From F1-60-MAGs104 sp964355975 (GTDB lineage Bacteria; Planctomycetota; Phycisphaerae; Phycisphaerales; SM1A02): a stretch of 64,000 nt of DNA. This document shows positions 61,119 through 64,000 of the stretch, one piece after another (the stretch's first letter is position 1; the number at the start of each line of letters is the position of its first letter). The translations under genes were made by a program, and so were the position numbers. Under the pieces are notes generated by a model that searched no databases, was not told the DNA's origin, and was given only the letters and a program-made list of their open reading frames with translations. The DNA is taken from NCBI GenBank assembly GCA_964355975.1, contig CAYHFW010000006.1, positions 1-64,000 of the forward strand, given 5' to 3'.

Positions 61119-62489
61119 TCAGCTACCTGCGATGCGCCGCTGCATCCACCGAGTGACGAACCAGAGCGCGACGCATGAGAGGGCGATGATCGGCGAGAGC
61201 AACAGAGAGGCCGAGCATGCGCCGAGCAGCGCGATCGATGCGATGAGCGCGGCAACGCCAGCAGGGCGGCGCGAAGGATGCGAGATCGCTGCGCGAAGTG
61301 CAAGCGTTGCGGCAATCACAAACCACACGGCAAACACGAGAAAGAGCGGGTAATTGACGATGGCGAGCTCAAGCACACCAAGTGGTTCAACGCCAGCGAT
61401 TCCGTAGTCCGAGCGCAAAGCTTTCGGAACCGCGATCACAAGCAGCGGAAGCAGAGCAATTCCTGCGAGAAGAGGAAGCGCCCACCGCGTCGGTGACGCA
61501 AGTGCGCGATCACCAAGCGGTGGAGTCGTGAGAAGGTCGCATCCACATTCGGCACAGACGCGCGGCGCACTGGTCGCGAGCAGATATCCGCACTTCGCGC
61601 AGCGGTAGGTGGTCGCACCATCGCTCGACATTTCGCGCCGTGCGACGATCGAAAGCAGGATCGTGTGAATGGCGATCGCAGTAGGAAATGTTGCGACCAC
61701 CACGAGGGCAACCATGAGTTGCGGACTCGAGACAGAGTTCAGTGCATAGAGCCGATTGATGAATCCGGCTGGCACCAAGATCGCTGCCGCAACCGCGATC
61801 GGCACGCATGCGCGGCAGAGCGCCAGAAATGCAATCGCCCATGCGGTGCGCTTGTGAAGCACGTTGTACGCAACGAGCGAGAACGCGATGACCAACACTG
61901 GAAGGTTGAGCGCGAGCGCTCCCGTTCGAATCGCCGTCTGTGTGTTCTCTTTCAGATCTGAAAGATCAAATGGATCGCGCACCATCATGTCGATCGCCCA
62001 CCAGGCGGCCCCAATGACCGCAACCACACACCATGCCTTGCCGAGTCGGTCAAGCGTGTGCGAACGCATCGTGCGTGCTCGCGCGAGCAACCAGACGCCG
62101 ATGAGTGCCGCAGCAGCAACCGGACCTGGCGTTGCATACCAACTCGGTCGCAACGTGGTGCCAAGCAACATCAACACGATGAATGCAGTCCATGCCCACG
62201 GCAGTGCGATTCGTCCAGATGCAATGGGACGGGTCGGCCGTTCACGCGCATCGACCTCTTTGTCGACGATTCCATTGAGCACCATGCCTGCGAGGTAGAA
62301 CGCACACATCGCGATGGTGGTAGTGATCGCATGTTCGATGCTGCTCGCGTCGGGAATCCATTGCAATGCGAATGCCATCGCGACGCCGACAAGCGAGTCG
62401 CTGACGATGGTCGGCAGATTCGAGATACGCGTGAGCGAGAGCCAGTCAGAAAGGGGAGAGTGCGTTCGTTGAGAGCTCATGCGTGTCAT
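61119..62489 (-). CDS. UbiA-family prenyltransferase-like, EboC-like, with zinc ribbon
   Basis: 456 residues. N-terminal UbiA signature: LTRISNLPTIVSDSLVGVA and NGIVDKEVDARERPTRPIASG (NxxxDxxxD). About nine membrane helices. Between helices near residue 300 is a zinc ribbon, TYRCAKCGYLLATSAPRVCAECGCDL (two CxxC pairs), unusual for UbiA. The second Asp-rich motif of prenyltransferases is not evident. Position next to EboE marks it as EboC. No base separates it from the eboE-like stop. Confidence 0.82.
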   Translation of the reverse strand: MTRMSSQRTHSPLSDWLSLTRISNLPTIVSDSLVGVAMAFALQWIPDASSIEHAITTTIAMCAFYLAGMVLNGIVDKEVDARERPTRPIASGRIALPWAWTAFIVLMLLGTTLRPSWYATPGPVAAAALIGVWLLARARTMRSHTLDRLGKAWCVVAVIGAAWWAIDMMVRDPFDLSDLKENTQTAIRTGALALNLPVLVIAFSLVAYNVLHKRTAWAIAFLALCRACVPIAVAAAILVPAGFINRLYALNSVSSPQLMVALVVVATFPTAIAIHTILLSIVARREMSSDGATTYRCAKCGYLLATSAPRVCAECGCDLLTTPPLGDRALASPTRWALPLLAGIALLPLLVIAVPKALRSDYGIAGVEPLGVLELAIVNYPLFLVFAVWFVIAATLALRAAISHPSRRPAGVAALIASIALLGACSASLLLSPIIALSCVALWFVTRWMQRRIAGS

Positions 62490-63689
62490 TTATCGGATTC
62501 CGCTCGTGGCCAACTGTGCTTTCGTCCAAAGGATTTCGTCTGCGATGCCCTGTGCGAGTGAGTCGCGACGGTGGTCGACGGGCAAGACGTTCCACGCATA
62601 CGTTTCGACTTCGAAGTGGCGGATGCCATCCGCTGGCTGAATGGCCGCGAAACATGCAGAAATCTCGCTACGCGTGGTGCCAAGCGCGCCGAGCGCATCA
62701 CGGTCGACTGGCACATGAAAGTGCGTGCGCCAGATGCCAACGGGCGCTTCTTCGAATGCGCGCTCGAGATCTTCGTAGAAGTGCACCTCGCCCTTGCCAT
62801 CAAGCACGCACGTTTGGTGCAGATACTTCGGTTCGTCGAAATTGCGCAGCGCACGAAAGCCTCGCTCAGATCCATCGCAGGTGATCGCACTCGACACTTG
62901 CACCTTGCCCACACGCACGCCCGCGCGACGATAGGTCTCGAGCGCTTCGGCTTGTGGCTCAAACATCACCGCCGAGTGACAGATGTCATGGCAGACGCGC
63001 AGGTATCGCCGAGGATCAGCGAGATCTGCACTTGGCCGCACGCACTGTTCAAAAAAGTCGACGACATCTTTCGCGCGGTCGATGGCGCAACCAGGTTCTG
63101 GTTCGAGATCGAGATGAATGCAAACGCCGCGCGATTCTTCAAGACGCTTGAGGTGCCTCGCAACTTGCTCGAGTTGCGCCGAGGCGAGTCCGACGCTTGC
63201 ACCGCATCCCTCTTGCGTGAATGTCGATCGCCATCCCAGTGGAAGCGTCGAGATCGATCCTTCGCCCGCGATGTCTGGAGCGATCGACGCATCGGGCAAG
63301 AGATCAGCAAGTATGTCTGCGAGGCTCATGGTGTAGAGCGCGCGCCGCACATCGGCCCAGTGCGGTTCGTAGACGGCTTTCTTAGATCGTCCCGCGTGAA
63401 AGTCGCCATATGGAAAGCCGTTCATTGTGAAGACGACGAGTCCGCGGTTGAAGAGCCAGTCGCGAAGTCGCGCAGTGCCGTCAGCATCTTCGTGAATCTC
63501 GCGCGCGGCGTTGGCGCTGAGCCAGAGCCCAATGGGCATGAGTCCCACGGGCTGTACGAGTGCGCGCACCGCAGTCGTGTGGCGGTCGAGCGCTGCGAGT
63601 GTGTTAGCGAGCGTGCTTCCGGCGTGCACATTCGTGCAGTAGCCGACGACAGCAGGCTGGTGGATGGCAGAGGTCAGACTCGAAGTCAT
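62490..63689 (-). CDS. EboE-like TIM-barrel metabolite protein
   Basis: 399 residues. Pattern of EboE: VGYCTNVHAGSTLANTLAAL, WLFNRGLVVFTMNGFPYGDFHAGR, EGSISTLPLGW, LEPEPGC, VCHDICHSAVMFE and WRTHFHVPV, a sugar-isomerase-like barrel with His/Asp/Glu metal ligands. In cyanobacterial ebo clusters this gene helps export or modify a secondary-metabolite precursor. The ATG overlaps the stop of the upstream hydrolase gene (ATGA), so they are expressed together. Confidence 0.88.
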   Translation of the reverse strand: MTSSLTSAIHQPAVVGYCTNVHAGSTLANTLAALDRHTTAVRALVQPVGLMPIGLWLSANAAREIHEDADGTARLRDWLFNRGLVVFTMNGFPYGDFHAGRSKKAVYEPHWADVRRALYTMSLADILADLLPDASIAPDIAGEGSISTLPLGWRSTFTQEGCGASVGLASAQLEQVARHLKRLEESRGVCIHLDLEPEPGCAIDRAKDVVDFFEQCVRPSADLADPRRYLRVCHDICHSAVMFEPQAEALETYRRAGVRVGKVQVSSAITCDGSERGFRALRNFDEPKYLHQTCVLDGKGEVHFYEDLERAFEEAPVGIWRTHFHVPVDRDALGALGTTRSEISACFAAIQPADGIRHFEVETYAWNVLPVDHRRDSLAQGIADEILWTKAQLATSGIR

Positions 63690-64000
63690 GCGCGCACTGC
63701 TGATCGTTTGTGGTGGCGCGCTGCTGCGATGAATTGCGCGATGACACCATCGCCCATCGTTGCGTCGCTTGTGCGTTCAGGATGCCACTGCACTCCGAGA
63801 TAAAAGGGTTTGCGGCTATCGCGAATCGCCTCAAGAATTCCGTCGTCGCTCCATCCGATTGCTTCGAAGGTGCCCGCATCTGCGAGCGCCTGATGGTGCC
63901 AACTCGCAACATCTCCATTGCCGATGACACTCTCAACAGCGTGCACATTGTCGAACCGGTGGCGGTCGGCATCAGGCTTGAGGTCATGCATATGTTGAAT
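63686..64000 (-). CDS. Class-I glutamine-amidotransferase-like hydrolase (C26 / PuuD type), 5' end cut
   Basis: The 3' part of a gene running past the window edge. NVHAVESVIGNGDVASWHHQAL and LGVQWHPERTSDAT fit the second half of gamma-glutamyl-GABA hydrolase and related C26 peptidases, with the catalytic His and Glu of HPE. The nucleophile Cys would lie outside. It is coupled to the EboE-like gene through ATGA, so it probably belongs to this cluster. Confidence 0.8.
   Translation of the reverse strand: MQHMHDLKPDADRHRFDNVHAVESVIGNGDVASWHHQALADAGTFEAIGWSDDGILEAIRDSRKPFYLGVQWHPERTSDATMGDGVIAQFIAAARHHKRSAVRA

Noticed and set aside
62571..63803. 410-residue open frame on the plus strand
   Set aside because: Antisense to the EboE-like gene, rich in Arg/Ala/Cys with no recognisable motif; a shadow.
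1..64000. tRNA, rRNA, CRISPR array, transposase or integrase
   Set aside because: I looked for tRNA T-loop sequences, long regularly spaced repeats and DDE or tyrosine-recombinase motifs and found none I could support; short RNAs could still be missed.

Overview
The window is about 57% G+C by impression and very gene dense. It reads as a chromosome segment of a planctomycete, most likely class Phycisphaerae. Supporting signs are the MoxR/DUF58/BatA/VWA operon extended by a DUF4175-type giant protein and a squalene-cyclase-repeat protein, a pair of exported proteins ending in a VPxPxxxALxxx-Arg-rich PEP-CTERM-like tail, zinc-ribbon membrane proteins, many GTG/TTG starts, and several small proteins of planctomycete type. 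Taxonomy is inferred from gene content only. I saw no transposase, integrase, phage gene, CRISPR array, rRNA or tRNA.

Layout. 1-6 kb: a palindromic repeat at the left edge, lgt, trpD, an MscS channel and comEC. 5.8-18.8 kb (minus strand): one seven-gene operon, MoxR ATPase -> DUF58 -> BatA-like -> VWA/GATase-like -> DUF4175-like coiled-coil protein -> cyclase-repeat protein -> NPCBM-like protein. Six of its seven genes overlap their neighbour or lie within 25 bases of it. 18.8-21.7 kb: a 512-base gap with DnaA-box-like sites (candidate oriC), dnaA, and an RNase Z-like hydrolase. 21.8-25.1 kb (plus): an HPt protein, a REC-GGDEF diguanylate cyclase, recO and an M16 protease. 25.1-29.8 kb (minus): a PilZ protein, lipA, a lipoprotein, an HtpX-like M48 protease and LemA. 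29.9-36 kb: a DEAD-box helicase, small membrane proteins, a ferredoxin, an 18-residue Lys/Ala peptide, dapB, a non-catalytic M16 partner and a small protein. 36.0-36.5 kb: repeats. 36.5-42.4 kb: a PDZ lipoprotein, a lipoprotein and an array of three amidohydrolase modules. 42.4-46.7 kb: a FlgM-like protein, a lipoprotein, holB, a CYTH protein, atpC and scpB. 46.8-52.2 kb: two PEP-CTERM-like proteins, a Dus enzyme, a lipoprotein, a Fic-derived HTH protein, more repeats and a DUF3299-like protein. 52.2-57.4 kb: sulfate activation (cysC, SLC13 transporter, cysD, cysN with a degenerate APS-kinase tail). 57.5-58.2 kb: a HEPN/MNT pair. 58.2-64 kb: an ebo-type cluster (eboF-, eboC- and eboE-like) with a porin and an upstream class-I glutamine-amidotransferase-like hydrolase cut by the window end.

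The most notable points are two unrecognised palindromic repeat families (a 94-base family with 5 copies and a roughly 50-base family with 2 copies in opposite orientation), a base-composition switch beside dnaA, the ebo-like cluster with a zinc-ribbon EboC, modules that have lost catalytic residues (two amidohydrolase modules, the CysN tail, a Fic-like protein, an M16 protein), a roughly 370-base antisense tail on comEC, and an 18-residue basic peptide gene. All coordinates and start choices come from reading the sequence; no database search was run.
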